Below are positions 34,749-43,677 of a DNA stretch of 64,000 bases, in pieces. A program made the position numbers and the translations under genes. The notes under the pieces are model-generated. The model was not told the DNA's origin and did no database searches. It worked only from the letters and a program-made list of their open reading frames with translations. Origin of the DNA: Candidatus Palauibacter soopunensis (GTDB lineage Bacteria; Gemmatimonadota; Gemmatimonadetes; Palauibacterales; Palauibacteraceae). The DNA lies in NCBI RefSeq assembly GCF_947581735.1, contig NZ_CANPVT010000052.1, positions 184,880 through 248,879 on the forward strand, given 5' to 3'. The stretch's first letter is position 1; every line of letters starts with the position of its first letter.

Positions 34749-36745
34749 CTGCCCGGGTCCGACTCCTCCGTCGCTTCCGAGCGCTGGAGCACGAGGAAAC
34801 CCAGCGGCGGGAGATCGACCGCGAGCGAGGCGGGACGCCCGTGGCGGGGAACCTCCTCCGCGCGGGCCGGAAGCGCGGTGCACCCGCTCCCCCCGAACTC
34901 CGGGTCGCCGCTGTCCAACAGGACGCGGTACGGCCCGGCTTCGGGCAGGGCGACCCGATACCCCGGCCACGCGGTGGCGGAGAAATTCCCCACCACGATG
35001 ACGCCCCCCTCCCACCCCGGCCGCCACCGCATGTAGCTTAGCACGCTGCGCTGCGCGTCGTGCACATCCAGCCACTCGAACCCTTCCGGGGCGTGATCGA
35101 GGGCGTGCAGGGCGGGCTCGCTGGCGTAGAGACGGTTCAGCGCGCGCACCCAGCGCCGGAGCCCGCGGTGCGCCGGGTTCGCCGCCGCATCCGGAAGACT
35201 CCAATCGAGCGCACGATCCTCGTTCCACTCCCGCCGCTCGCCGATCTCGCCTCCCATGAAGAGGAGCTTGGCTCCGGGGTGCGTCCACATGTAGCCGAGG
35301 AGGAGCCGCAGGCCGGCGAACTTCTCCTCGTCTGTCCCCGGCATCTTCTCTACGAGAGAACGCTTGAGGTGAACGACTTCATCATGCGACAGGGGAAGAA
35401 GATGCCGCTCCATGTGCGCATAGTGGAGCGAGAACGTGAGGCGCCGGTGGAGGCGCGGCCGCCGCTCGGGCGGAGCGGCCAGCACCCGGAGCGTGTCGTT
35501 CATCCACCCCATGTTCCACTTGAAGTCGAAGCCGAGCCCGCCCTCAGCCACGGGCGTCGTCACGCCGGGCCACGCACTGCTCTCCTCCGCGAACAGGAGG
35601 ACCCCCGGAAAGTCGCCGTGGACCATCTCCGAAAGCCGCTTGAGGAAGGCGATCGCGCCGAGGTTCTCCCGTCCCCCGAGTTCGTTCGGCTCCCACTCTC
35701 CCTCGTCACGGGAATAGTCGAGGTGGAGCATCGACGCCACGGCATCGACGCGCAGGCCGTCCACGTGGTAGTGCTCGATCCAGTAGCGCGCGCTCGAGAG
35801 GAGGAAGGAGACGACCTCCGGCCGGCCGAAATCGAAGGCGAGCGTGCCCCAGTCCGGATGAAGGGCCCGCGATTCCTCCCCCGCCTCGTAGAGGGGCGCG
35901 CCGTCGAACGTCCGCAGGCCGTGGAGATCGGGGCCGAAGTGGCCCGGCACCCAGTCGAGCACGACGCCGAGCCCCAGGCGATGCGCCTCATCCACGAAAT
36001 GCGCGAAGTCTTCCGGAGATCCGTAGCGGGAGGTGGGGGCGAAGTACCCGACCGTCTGATACCCCCAGCTTCCGTCATACGGATGTTCCATGACAGGGAG
36101 GAGTTCAACGTGCGAGAACCCGAGGTCGGCGGCATAGGGCAGCAGCTCTCGCGCGAGCGCGCGATACCCGAGCCACGAGCCGTCCGCGTTCCGGCGCCAG
36201 GAACCGGGATGGACCTCGTAGATGGAGATGGGAACTTCGGGAGCCGCGCGTGCCGGGCGAGTCTCGACCCACGGGGCATCCGTCCAGTCATGCGGAGCGG
36301 CCGACACGACGCGTGACGCGGTGCCAGGCCTGACTTCGGCGGCGCGTCCGAGCGGATCGGCCTTGTCCACCGCGTGGGAGAGTCCGCCCGGCGCGCCATC
36401 CGCCCCGGGACGCACCCGAAACTTGTACAGGTCGCCGGGGCCGACGCCGGGGAGGAAGCGTTCCCACACGCCAGCGTCGCCCACCGGGGACATGGGATGC
36501 GTCACTCCGTCCCACGCGTTGAACGAGCCCACGACGCTGACGCCGCGGGCGCGCGGAGCCCATACGGCGAACCGTGTACCCGCGTCCCCGCCGCGCTCGC
36601 ACGGGTGCGCACCGAGGAGGCCGTGGAGCGCGAACTCCCGTCCCGCGTGGAACGCCTCGAAGTCGGAAGCCTCAAGCGGGAACGAAGGATCGCGCCCCGG
36701 GGTTTGGAGAGGTCCGGGCGGGCCGCTAGTTTTTTTGTGTTCGAT
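34745..36745 (-). CDS. glgB: 1,4-alpha-glucan branching enzyme, GH13 with CBM48
   Basis: About 660 residues. Creates alpha-1,6 branches in glycogen. CBM48: LLGAHPCERG, GTRFAVWAPRARGVSVVGSF. GH13 core: YEVHPGSWRR, ELLPVMEHPYDGSWGYQTVG, nucleophile Asp in DGLRVDAVASMLHLDYS, acid/base Glu in LLFAEESS, and LPLSHDEVVHLK. The C-terminal beta-sandwich ends at LGFLVLQRSE. The 5' end is uncertain: there is no ATG, GTG or TTG in frame between the conserved N-terminus (about 36660) and the antisense of glgA. The limit given here is an ATC at 36745 with AGAGGTGG six bases upstream. A GTG in another frame is followed by an A7 run where slippage would restore the frame. Confidence 0.9.
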   Translation of the reverse strand: MEHKKTSGPPGPLQTPGRDPSFPLEASDFEAFHAGREFALHGLLGAHPCERGGDAGTRFAVWAPRARGVSVVGSFNAWDGVTHPMSPVGDAGVWERFLPGVGPGDLYKFRVRPGADGAPGGLSHAVDKADPLGRAAEVRPGTASRVVSAAPHDWTDAPWVETRPARAAPEVPISIYEVHPGSWRRNADGSWLGYRALARELLPYAADLGFSHVELLPVMEHPYDGSWGYQTVGYFAPTSRYGSPEDFAHFVDEAHRLGLGVVLDWVPGHFGPDLHGLRTFDGAPLYEAGEESRALHPDWGTLAFDFGRPEVVSFLLSSARYWIEHYHVDGLRVDAVASMLHLDYSRDEGEWEPNELGGRENLGAIAFLKRLSEMVHGDFPGVLLFAEESSAWPGVTTPVAEGGLGFDFKWNMGWMNDTLRVLAAPPERRPRLHRRLTFSLHYAHMERHLLPLSHDEVVHLKRSLVEKMPGTDEEKFAGLRLLLGYMWTHPGAKLLFMGGEIGERREWNEDRALDWSLPDAAANPAHRGLRRWVRALNRLYASEPALHALDHAPEGFEWLDVHDAQRSVLSYMRWRPGWEGGVIVVGNFSATAWPGYRVALPEAGPYRVLLDSGDPEFGGSGCTALPARAEEVPRHGRPASLAVDLPPLGFLVLQRSEATEESDPGS

Positions 36746-36826
36746 CTGCCACCTCTGCGCTGCGTGTCCCTCCCGGACCGGGCGCGGTCCCTTGCAGCCA
36801 CACCGTTCGCCACCTCGCGACGAAGT

Positions 36827-38347
36827 ATGAGCCGCATGCCTGCAATCGCCAAGCCAGCGCCGACACGACCGCCGGCCGGGATCAAGCCCCCGGAGGAACT
36901 TGCCGTCGTGCATCTCGTCGCCGAGTACTGGCCGTACGCCCGCACCGGCGGCCTCGCGGAGGCGGTGCGCGGCATCGCGACCTTCCAGGCCGCCCAGGGC
37001 ACGCCCGTCACGGTCTTCATGCCGCTCTACCGATCGGTGCGCGAGGCCTTTCCCGACCTGGAGCCGATTGCGGACAGCTTCCGGGTGCGCGTGGGACGTC
37101 GCGTGGAGGAAGTCCGGATTCTCCAGCATCCCGGCCCGCGCCGGAACCCGCGCGTGCTTTTCGTCGATCATCCCGGGTGCTTCGACCGGGACGGGATCTA
37201 CGGGGAAGGCGGGTCCGACTACGGGGACAACCCGTTGCGCTTCGCGCTCTACAACCTCGCGGCGCTCCGGATTCTGCCGGAACTCGCCAACGTGCCCGTC
37301 GTCGTCCACGCGCACGACTGGCATGCGGCCCTCGCCCCCGTCTTCCTGCGAACGCGGTTCGCGGGACGCGAGGCGCACGACCGCATGGCGGCCGTCCTTT
37401 CCATTCACAACGCCGGCTACCAGGGACTTCAGGGGCCTGAAGTGCTCGAGGAGATCGGGCTTCCGCGCGAACTGTTTCACTGGCGGCTCATGGAATTCTA
37501 CGGCCACGTGAACCTGCTCAAGGGGGGGCTCGTATTCGCGGACTACGCGACCACCGTGAGTCCCACGCATGCGCACGAGCTTCGCACCGCCACCGGCGGG
37601 TTCGGGCTCCACGGCTCGTTCATCGAGATGGGCGACCGTTTCCTCGGAATCCTGAACGGAGTCGACCTGGAAGTCTGGGATCCCGAGACGGACGATGAGA
37701 TCGCCGCCACGTTCTCGAGCACGGATCTGGCCGGGAAAGCCGTGTGCAAGCGGGCGCTGCAACAGGAGTACTCGCTGACCGAAGCGCCGCGCGAACCGCT
37801 GTACGGGATGACCGCGCGGCTCGTCGGGCAGAAGGGGCTGGACCTCCTCATCGACGGCGGGCCGCTGGAGCGGGCCGAAGGGCAGTTCATCTTTCTCGGC
37901 CAGGGCGAGGAACGGTACGAAACGGCGCTGCGCGAGTTGGCCGGGCGGCATCCCGACCGGATCGCCGTGGACACCGAGTTCGCCGAACCCAAGGAGCACC
38001 GCCTCCTGGCGGGAATCGACCTCCTCCTGATGCCGTCGCTCTACGAACCCTGCGGCCTTACGCAGATGCGGGCGCAGCTTTACGGCGTGCTCCCGGTCGC
38101 CCGGCGCGTCGGGGGGCTGGCCGACACGATCGAGGATCAGGTCACGGGCTTCCTGTTCGACGGGTACACATCGGAAGACCTCGAGGTCGCGCTCGGGCGG
38201 GCCGCCACGCTGTACGCTGGGGGTCCGGAGGCGTGGAACGAGCACGTGGTCCAGGCGATGACCCGCGATTTCGGCTGGGCGACCAGCGCGGGCCGCTATC
38301 TGGACGTGTACCGGCGGGCGTTGGCCGCGCACGCTCCGGGCGACTGA
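36827..38347 (+). CDS. glgA: Glycogen synthase, GT5
   Basis: 506 residues from the ATG at 36827 (another ATG at 36836). Transfers glucose from a nucleotide sugar, normally ADP-glucose, to growing alpha-1,4-glucan. GT5 features: HLVAEYWPYARTGGLAEAVR at the N-terminus, VVHAHDWHAALAP, LSIHNAGYQG, and the C-terminal donor site LLLMPSLYEPCGLTQMRAQL with VARRVGGLADTI. The N-terminal KxGGL motif reads RTGGL, with Arg in place of the usual Lys. First gene of a long same-strand run; divergent from glgB. The gene for ADP-glucose synthesis (glgC) is not in this window. Confidence 0.94.
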   Translation: MSRMPAIAKPAPTRPPAGIKPPEELAVVHLVAEYWPYARTGGLAEAVRGIATFQAAQGTPVTVFMPLYRSVREAFPDLEPIADSFRVRVGRRVEEVRILQHPGPRRNPRVLFVDHPGCFDRDGIYGEGGSDYGDNPLRFALYNLAALRILPELANVPVVVHAHDWHAALAPVFLRTRFAGREAHDRMAAVLSIHNAGYQGLQGPEVLEEIGLPRELFHWRLMEFYGHVNLLKGGLVFADYATTVSPTHAHELRTATGGFGLHGSFIEMGDRFLGILNGVDLEVWDPETDDEIAATFSSTDLAGKAVCKRALQQEYSLTEAPREPLYGMTARLVGQKGLDLLIDGGPLERAEGQFIFLGQGEERYETALRELAGRHPDRIAVDTEFAEPKEHRLLAGIDLLLMPSLYEPCGLTQMRAQLYGVLPVARRVGGLADTIEDQVTGFLFDGYTSEDLEVALGRAATLYAGGPEAWNEHVVQAMTRDFGWATSAGRYLDVYRRALAAHAPGD

Positions 38348-38361
38348 ACTTCTCGTCGGCC

Positions 38362-39789
38362 GTGGATCGCGCCACGGTGGTCCTTCACGGCCATTTCTAC
38401 CAGCCGCCGCGGGAGGACCCGTGGACAGGCCGGGTCCGTCGCGAGCCGAGCGCGGCCCCGTTCGAGAACTGGAACGAACGGATCGCCGCGGAATGTTACG
38501 AGCCCCTGGCGCGGGCGGGGGCGTTCGACTGGCTGAGCTTCGACCTCGGCCCGACGCTCGCGCGCTGGCTCGAGGGGGAACGCCCGGATGTTCACGAGGG
38601 CTTCGTCCGCGGAGACCGGGCGAGCCGTGCGCGGCTGGGGCACGGCAACGCGATCGCGCAGCCCTACCACCACATCATCCTGCCGCTCGCCTCCCGCCGC
38701 GAGAAGGAGACGGAGGTGCGCTGGGGGCTGCGGGACTTCGAGCGGCGCTTCGGGCGGTGCGCCGAGGGCATGTGGCTCCCCGAGACGGCCGTCGACATGG
38801 AGACCCTCGACGTGCTGGCGGCGCAGGGGGTGGTCTTCACGGTCCTGGCTCCGCACCAGGTCGCGGAGGTTCCGGCCGGATGCGTTGGGCGGGTCCGCCT
38901 CGCCGGTGGCCGCGAGATCGCGGTCTTCATCTACGACGGCGGACTGTCGCACGGCGTGGCGTTCGGGGCGCTGCTCGACGGTAGTGACGCGTGGTTCGAG
39001 GCGCTGCGGTCGGCTGCGGGCCGTGAGACTCCCTTCGTCGCGCTGGCGACGGATGGCGAGACGTTCGGGCACCACCATCGGGGCGCCGACCGCACGCTCA
39101 TGCGGGTGATCTCGCGGGCCGGCGAGAGCGGAGAAGTGAATATCGGGAACTTCGCCGCGGCGCTCGGCGCCGCCGGTGAAGTTCCGCCCGTGACCCTGCA
39201 GGAGCCCACCTCCTGGAGTTGTGCGCACGGGGTGGAGCGCTGGCGCGGTGAGTGCGGTTGCCGGATGGCGCCTCACCTCGACTTGCAACAGCGCTGGCGG
39301 GGGCCGCTCCGCGAGGCGCTTCAGTCGCTCGCGGCCGGACTCGATGAGGCGTACGTGGAGTTGGCGCCGGGCCGGTTGCCGGACCCGGATCGGGCCATGG
39401 AGACACTTGGCGAAGTTCTGGGCGCGCCGCCGGGGCTGGAGGACTTCGCCGCGCGAGCCGCCGGCGCGGGAACTGGCGGCGGAGAACGCCGGGACGAAGC
39501 GCTGGCGCTGCTCGAGGTCGCCCGCGACCGGGCGGCGATGTTCACGTCCTGCGCCTGGTTCTTCGACGATATCGCGGGCCTCGAGGCGAAGCAGGTGCTC
39601 GGCTACGCCGCGCACGCTCTCGACCGCCTGCGTCGGCTCGCGCCGGAACGCGCGCAGGCTCTGGAGGCTGCCCTCGTCGCGGACCTCGCGAAGGCCCCGG
39701 CCAACGACGCCGACGTCGGGAACGCCGCCGTCGTGTACGCGCGCGAGTTCGAATCGGACGCCGGCAGCCCCGTCCCGGGGGACGCGTGA
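38362..39789 (+). CDS. GH57-family glycosidase with DUF3536 (COG1449 type)
   Basis: 475 residues from a GTG at 38362, 14 bases after glgA; the frame is open far upstream inside glgA, which is an artefact. GH57 features: LHGHFYQPPREDPWTG at the start, the probable nucleophile Glu region GMWLPETAVDMETLD, and the Asp region ALATDGETFGHHH. The second half (LQEPTSWSCAHGVERWRGEC and beyond) is the DUF3536 helical domain. GH57 enzymes act on alpha-glucans as amylases, glucanotransferases or branching enzymes; this subgroup is poorly characterised. Its position between glgA and another GH57 gene supports a role in glycogen processing. Ends in GTGA overlapping the next start. Confidence 0.88.
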   Translation: MDRATVVLHGHFYQPPREDPWTGRVRREPSAAPFENWNERIAAECYEPLARAGAFDWLSFDLGPTLARWLEGERPDVHEGFVRGDRASRARLGHGNAIAQPYHHIILPLASRREKETEVRWGLRDFERRFGRCAEGMWLPETAVDMETLDVLAAQGVVFTVLAPHQVAEVPAGCVGRVRLAGGREIAVFIYDGGLSHGVAFGALLDGSDAWFEALRSAAGRETPFVALATDGETFGHHHRGADRTLMRVISRAGESGEVNIGNFAAALGAAGEVPPVTLQEPTSWSCAHGVERWRGECGCRMAPHLDLQQRWRGPLREALQSLAAGLDEAYVELAPGRLPDPDRAMETLGEVLGAPPGLEDFAARAAGAGTGGGERRDEALALLEVARDRAAMFTSCAWFFDDIAGLEAKQVLGYAAHALDRLRRLAPERAQALEAALVADLAKAPANDADVGNAAVVYAREFESDAGSPVPGDA

Positions 39790-41792
39790 GCCGAAGCCCG
39801 CTCCGCTTCGCGTTCGCGATTCACCTTCACCAGCCGGTCGGGAACTTCGACCATGTGTTCGAGGATCACCTGACCGGCGTGTACCGGCCTCTCCTCGACG
39901 CGATCCACCGGCACGGCGCCTACCCCATCTCGCTTCACCTCTCCGGTCCCCTCCTCGACTGGATCGAGCGCCACGCCCCGGACTTCCTCGATGACCTCGG
40001 GGAGCGGGCGGCGGAAGGCCACATCGAGTTCCTATCCTCCGGACGCTACGAGCCCATCCTCGCGGCGCTCTCCACGGCGGACCGCGTGGAACAGGTCGAG
40101 TGGATGCGGGCGGATCTCCGCCGCCGGTTCGGGGTGGAGGCCCCGGGCCTCTGGCTCACGGAGCGCGTGTGGGAACCCGATCTCGCCGCCGATCTGGCGC
40201 GGGCGGGCGTCGAATACACCCTCCTCGACGACCGTCACTTCCTCGCCTGCGGACTCGAGCGCGAGGAACTGGACGGCGTCTTCACGACGGAGAGCGGCGG
40301 GGAGCGGCTCCGCCTCCTTCCGATCGACGAGCGGCTCCGATACCTGATCCCGTTCCGGCCCGTGGAGGAGATCGAGCAGTTCATCGCCAGGCGGGGGCGG
40401 GCCGGGCAGCGCCAGATCGTGCTCGGAGACGACGGCGAGAAGTTCGGAGGGTGGCCGGACACCCGCGAATGGGTCTACGGCGACGGCTGGCTGGAAGCGT
40501 TCCTCGATGCGCTGGGCGCGGCGCGCGGGCGGGGCGAACTGGAGCTGGTCACAACCAGCGACGCGACTGCCGGTCCGAGCCGCGGGCTCGTCTACCCCGC
40601 AACGGGCGCGTACCGAGAGATGGAGGAATGGACGCTCCCCCACCACGCCGCTCGACGCCTCGCCCGGCTCACCGCGACGACTTCGGGCGCCGCCCCCAGC
40701 GATGCCGATCCCGGCCCGCTGATCCGCGGCGGGCACTGGAAGGGCTTCCTTCGCCGCTACCCGGAGTCGAACCGCATGCACAAGACGGCGCTCCGACTCT
40801 CCGCGATCTGCCGGGATCGCGGAGACGCCGCCGGGGCCCGCCGTGCCATCGCGCGGGCGCAGTGCAACGACGCGTATTGGCACGGCGTGTTCGGCGGGGT
40901 CTACCTTCCCCACCTGCGCCGGGCGGTCTGGCGCGAACTCGCCGCGGCCGAACAGCAACTGCGCGAGGAAGAAGACATCGCGTTCGAGATTCTCGACTTC
41001 GACCTGGACGGCCATGACGAGATCTGGATTCATTCGGCCCGGAGTTCCGCCGTGATCAGCCCCGCACGCGGCGGCGCGACCGAGATTCTCACGGTCTTCG
41101 TGGACGGCGTGAACTACGTCGACGTCCTCTCCCGCCGCCTCGAGGCCTACCACAGGGATCCAACGGAATCCGCCGTGACGAGAGAGAGAGACGGAGGCGT
41201 GACCCCTCGGGCGCGAAACCGGAACCATGGCATCGCCTCGGTCCACCACCGCGAATCCGAAGCGCCAATCGCACCCGCGCCGGACCGTGTCGCTCTGGCC
41301 CTGCTGCAGGAGGCCGCCCTCGCACCGCTCACCGGCCCCGAAACGGGTGAATGGTCCGTCATCGTGGATTGGCGGCCCCACCCGTTCCGGCTCGCCGGCG
41401 TACCGGGTCTCGAGCCCGGCTCCGAGTCCGGCCGGATCCGTCTCCGCCTCGAGTCCGAACCGGGTCTCCCCCGCCTCGACAAGACGCTCGACATTCACGG
41501 CGATGGCAGGATCGAAGCGACGCTCGACTGGAGCGCGGCCGGCCTTCCCGCGGACAGCCGGGTCGTCACCCGCCTGCCGCTCGCGCACCCCATGAGGGTC
41601 GAAGCCAGGGCGTCCGGGGGCGAGTCGCACGAGTCGCGCACGCGGATCGTGACGTTGGCCCGGTCCGAACGTGGCTTCGAGGAAATCGACCAGGGAGAAC
41701 TCGTCGAAATCGCGTGGCCAGCCCCGGTCCGACGGGCGCACGTCAGCCTCACACCCGAAGCATGCCCCAGCGCCCCCGGAGGTCCGCAGTGA
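39786..41792 (+). CDS. GH57 alpha-amylase/4-alpha-glucanotransferase with DUF1925/DUF1926-type C-terminal domains
   Basis: 668 residues from a GTG at 39786, overlapping the previous stop by 4 nt. Motifs: FAFAIHLHQPVGNFDHVFED, GLWLTERVWEPDLAADLARA (nucleophile Glu in TERVWEP) and IVLGDDGEKFGGWPDTREWV (catalytic Asp). The C-terminal half, with QCNDAYWHGVFGGVYLPHLR and DHxIW-like EILDFDLDGHDEIWI, matches the beta-sandwich of Thermococcus-type 4-alpha-glucanotransferase. It probably disproportionates or trims maltodextrins, working with GlgP. Cytoplasmic by lack of a signal peptide. Confidence 0.9.
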   Translation: MSRSPLRFAFAIHLHQPVGNFDHVFEDHLTGVYRPLLDAIHRHGAYPISLHLSGPLLDWIERHAPDFLDDLGERAAEGHIEFLSSGRYEPILAALSTADRVEQVEWMRADLRRRFGVEAPGLWLTERVWEPDLAADLARAGVEYTLLDDRHFLACGLEREELDGVFTTESGGERLRLLPIDERLRYLIPFRPVEEIEQFIARRGRAGQRQIVLGDDGEKFGGWPDTREWVYGDGWLEAFLDALGAARGRGELELVTTSDATAGPSRGLVYPATGAYREMEEWTLPHHAARRLARLTATTSGAAPSDADPGPLIRGGHWKGFLRRYPESNRMHKTALRLSAICRDRGDAAGARRAIARAQCNDAYWHGVFGGVYLPHLRRAVWRELAAAEQQLREEEDIAFEILDFDLDGHDEIWIHSARSSAVISPARGGATEILTVFVDGVNYVDVLSRRLEAYHRDPTESAVTRERDGGVTPRARNRNHGIASVHHRESEAPIAPAPDRVALALLQEAALAPLTGPETGEWSVIVDWRPHPFRLAGVPGLEPGSESGRIRLRLESEPGLPRLDKTLDIHGDGRIEATLDWSAAGLPADSRVVTRLPLAHPMRVEARASGGESHESRTRIVTLARSERGFEEIDQGELVEIAWPAPVRRAHVSLTPEACPSAPGGPQ

Positions 41793-43174
41793 ACCGGGGG
41801 CGACGGCTCGATCCGCGGCGGCTCGTCCTCCTGGCCGTCATGGCCGCTGCTTGCGGAGAAGCCGATACTGCCGCGCCCACCGAGACGGGTCCGGCATCCA
41901 TCGTCGTCCTTGCGGGCGCGGATCAGCGCGGAGTTCCCGCGCGGCCCCCGGCCGAAACCATCGCCGTACGGGTTCTTGACGCCGAGGGGCGTCCGGTCCG
42001 TGGCAGCACCGTCACCTTCCAGCCAGAGCCCGGCCACGGAAGCACGGATCCGGCTTCGACCGTCGCGGACGCAGGCGGCGAGGCGACGACGACGTGGACG
42101 CTCGGGGCCACTCCCGGCCCCCAGCGCCTCGCGGTTACGGCTGGCCGGGCCGGCGTCACCGTGCGCGTCGAGGCGATCGACCTCGATGCCGAACTCGATG
42201 CGCTGTTCGCACCCGTGTCGGCGTCGGAGGTGGCGACCGTGCGAGCCGACTGGGCGCGGCGCGACGTCTCGGCGGCGCAGATCTCGGTCGAACTGACCGA
42301 GGAGTTCGCACTCGGCGAGTCGACCGCTACGCTGCGAATCGTCTCGCACGTCGTGGCGGGCGCCCGTCACTTCGGCGCCATCATCGTGCCGGACGGCGCG
42401 GCGCCCGAGACCCTGCCCCTGCTGATGTACACTCACGGGGGTGACAGCGGAGTCTCGGTCGACGACATCCAGATCGTGACGCTGGCCCTCGGAGAGCTGA
42501 GCCGTCGCTTCGTCTACGTGATTCCCTCATTCCGCAGCGAGCCTCTCCGCCACGCGGGCCGGAGCTGGGTGTCGGAGGGTCCGTCGGGTCACTGGGACTA
42601 CGACGTCGACGACGCGCTCGCGCTCGCCAACGTCGCGTTCGAGACGACGCCGGAGGCCCGGCCGGACGCCATCCATATCGTCGGCGGGAGCCGGGGGGCC
42701 GGCGTCGCCCTGCTCGCGGGCGCGCGGGACGAGCGGGTGGAACGGATCGTCGCGTTCTTCGGGCCGACGGACTTTTTCGATGACTGGATCAGGGTTGTCG
42801 CGTGGAAGACCGCGCTCGACGGCCCCTGGGACCTGACCGGCCTCGTCCACCTCGACTCCACCGTCGTGCAGCCGCTGGTCCGGGGCACGCTGTCCACCTC
42901 CGAGGCACGCCTCGAGCTCGTGCGTCGCTCCTCCGTCCTCTTCGCGTCCGATCTCCCCGCGGTCCAGGTGCATCACGGCACGGCCGATTTCGTCGTGCCT
43001 GTGAGCCAAGCGGAGTCGCTGATGCGAACGATGGCGGCGCTCGGCCGCACCGCCCCCGACTTCGAGGCGTTCATCTACGAGGGAGGCGGGCACGATTTCC
43101 TCTCCCTGGCCGGGGCCATCCCCCGCGCGGTCGAGTTCATCGCCGAGGCACTGCAACCGAAAGGAAACCCGTAA
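41789..43174 (+). CDS. Lipoprotein with Ig-like (Big_1-type) domain and alpha/beta hydrolase
   Basis: 461 residues from a GTG at 41789 with GGAGG six bases upstream, overlapping the GH57 stop. Signal with lipobox-like LAVMAAAC. Residues about 35-125 resemble a bacterial Ig-like domain (VRVLDAEGRPVRGSTVTFQP; GEATTTWTLGATPG). The rest is an alpha/beta hydrolase: LMYTHGGDSG, nucleophile Ser in IVGGSRGAGVALL, Asp in VHHGTADFVVPVS, and His in EGGGHDFLSL. It is probably an extracytoplasmic membrane-anchored esterase or peptidase; the substrate is unknown. Translationally coupled to the glucan genes, though on the other side of the membrane. Confidence 0.8.
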   Translation: MNRGRRLDPRRLVLLAVMAAACGEADTAAPTETGPASIVVLAGADQRGVPARPPAETIAVRVLDAEGRPVRGSTVTFQPEPGHGSTDPASTVADAGGEATTTWTLGATPGPQRLAVTAGRAGVTVRVEAIDLDAELDALFAPVSASEVATVRADWARRDVSAAQISVELTEEFALGESTATLRIVSHVVAGARHFGAIIVPDGAAPETLPLLMYTHGGDSGVSVDDIQIVTLALGELSRRFVYVIPSFRSEPLRHAGRSWVSEGPSGHWDYDVDDALALANVAFETTPEARPDAIHIVGGSRGAGVALLAGARDERVERIVAFFGPTDFFDDWIRVVAWKTALDGPWDLTGLVHLDSTVVQPLVRGTLSTSEARLELVRRSSVLFASDLPAVQVHHGTADFVVPVSQAESLMRTMAALGRTAPDFEAFIYEGGGHDFLSLAGAIPRAVEFIAEALQPKGNP

Positions 43175-43176
43175 GG

Positions 43177-43674
43177 ATGAGGACTCGGATCGCCCACACC
43201 ATCGAGGTCTTCGAGGCCGCGCGTAAACCCCTGTTCACCGTGCTCGACGGGATCTCGCGGGAGGATCTCGACTGGCAGCCCGCGGACGGGATGCGCGGGA
43301 TCGGGAAGATCTGCCGCCACATGTATCGCGTGGACGTCTGGTTCCTGAAGCAACTGGGCATCACGCCCGGGATCCACGAAGACGCCCCCGGGCCGGCGGA
43401 GGAGATCGCCGCGCGCATGCGTACGATCCAGGAACAGATCATCGCCGAGGTGCACGCCTGCGAGAGCGACGCGGACCTCGTGGCCGAGCGTACGTCTCCG
43501 GACGGAGAAAGGACCTTGCGGTTGGGGGCGACCGTCCTCCATATCGCCCAGCACTATCTTTACCACCTGGCGCAGATCACCTACCTGCGCCGCATCCGTG
43601 ACCGCGAGTGGTCCGCGCCGCTGGACGAATGGGAGACGGCCACCCACATCATCGAGGACCGGATTCTGGAGTAG
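43177..43674 (+). CDS. DinB-family protein
   Basis: 165 residues from the ATG at 43177, two bases after the previous stop, with AAGG just upstream. DinB/YfiT four-helix bundle features: a His in the second helix (ICRHMYRVDVWFLKQL) and the metal-binding pair in HIAQHYLYHLAQI, together forming the expected three-His site. DinB-like proteins include metal-dependent thiol-S-transferases, for example bacillithiol- or mycothiol-dependent, and many of unknown role. It has no obvious link to its neighbours; co-transcription is inferred from spacing. Confidence 0.83.
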   Translation: MRTRIAHTIEVFEAARKPLFTVLDGISREDLDWQPADGMRGIGKICRHMYRVDVWFLKQLGITPGIHEDAPGPAEEIAARMRTIQEQIIAEVHACESDADLVAERTSPDGERTLRLGATVLHIAQHYLYHLAQITYLRRIRDREWSAPLDEWETATHIIEDRILE

Positions 43675-43677
43675 CCC

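Noticed and set aside
36746..38332. Extension of the glgB frame through the glgA region (1195-residue frame)
   Set aside because: The extension is antisense to glgA and has no branching-enzyme similarity; family similarity begins at about 36660.
39098..41325. Several 70-130 residue frames inside the GH57 genes on both strands
   Set aside because: All lie within well-supported GH57 coding sequence and are Arg/Pro/Ser-rich shadows.
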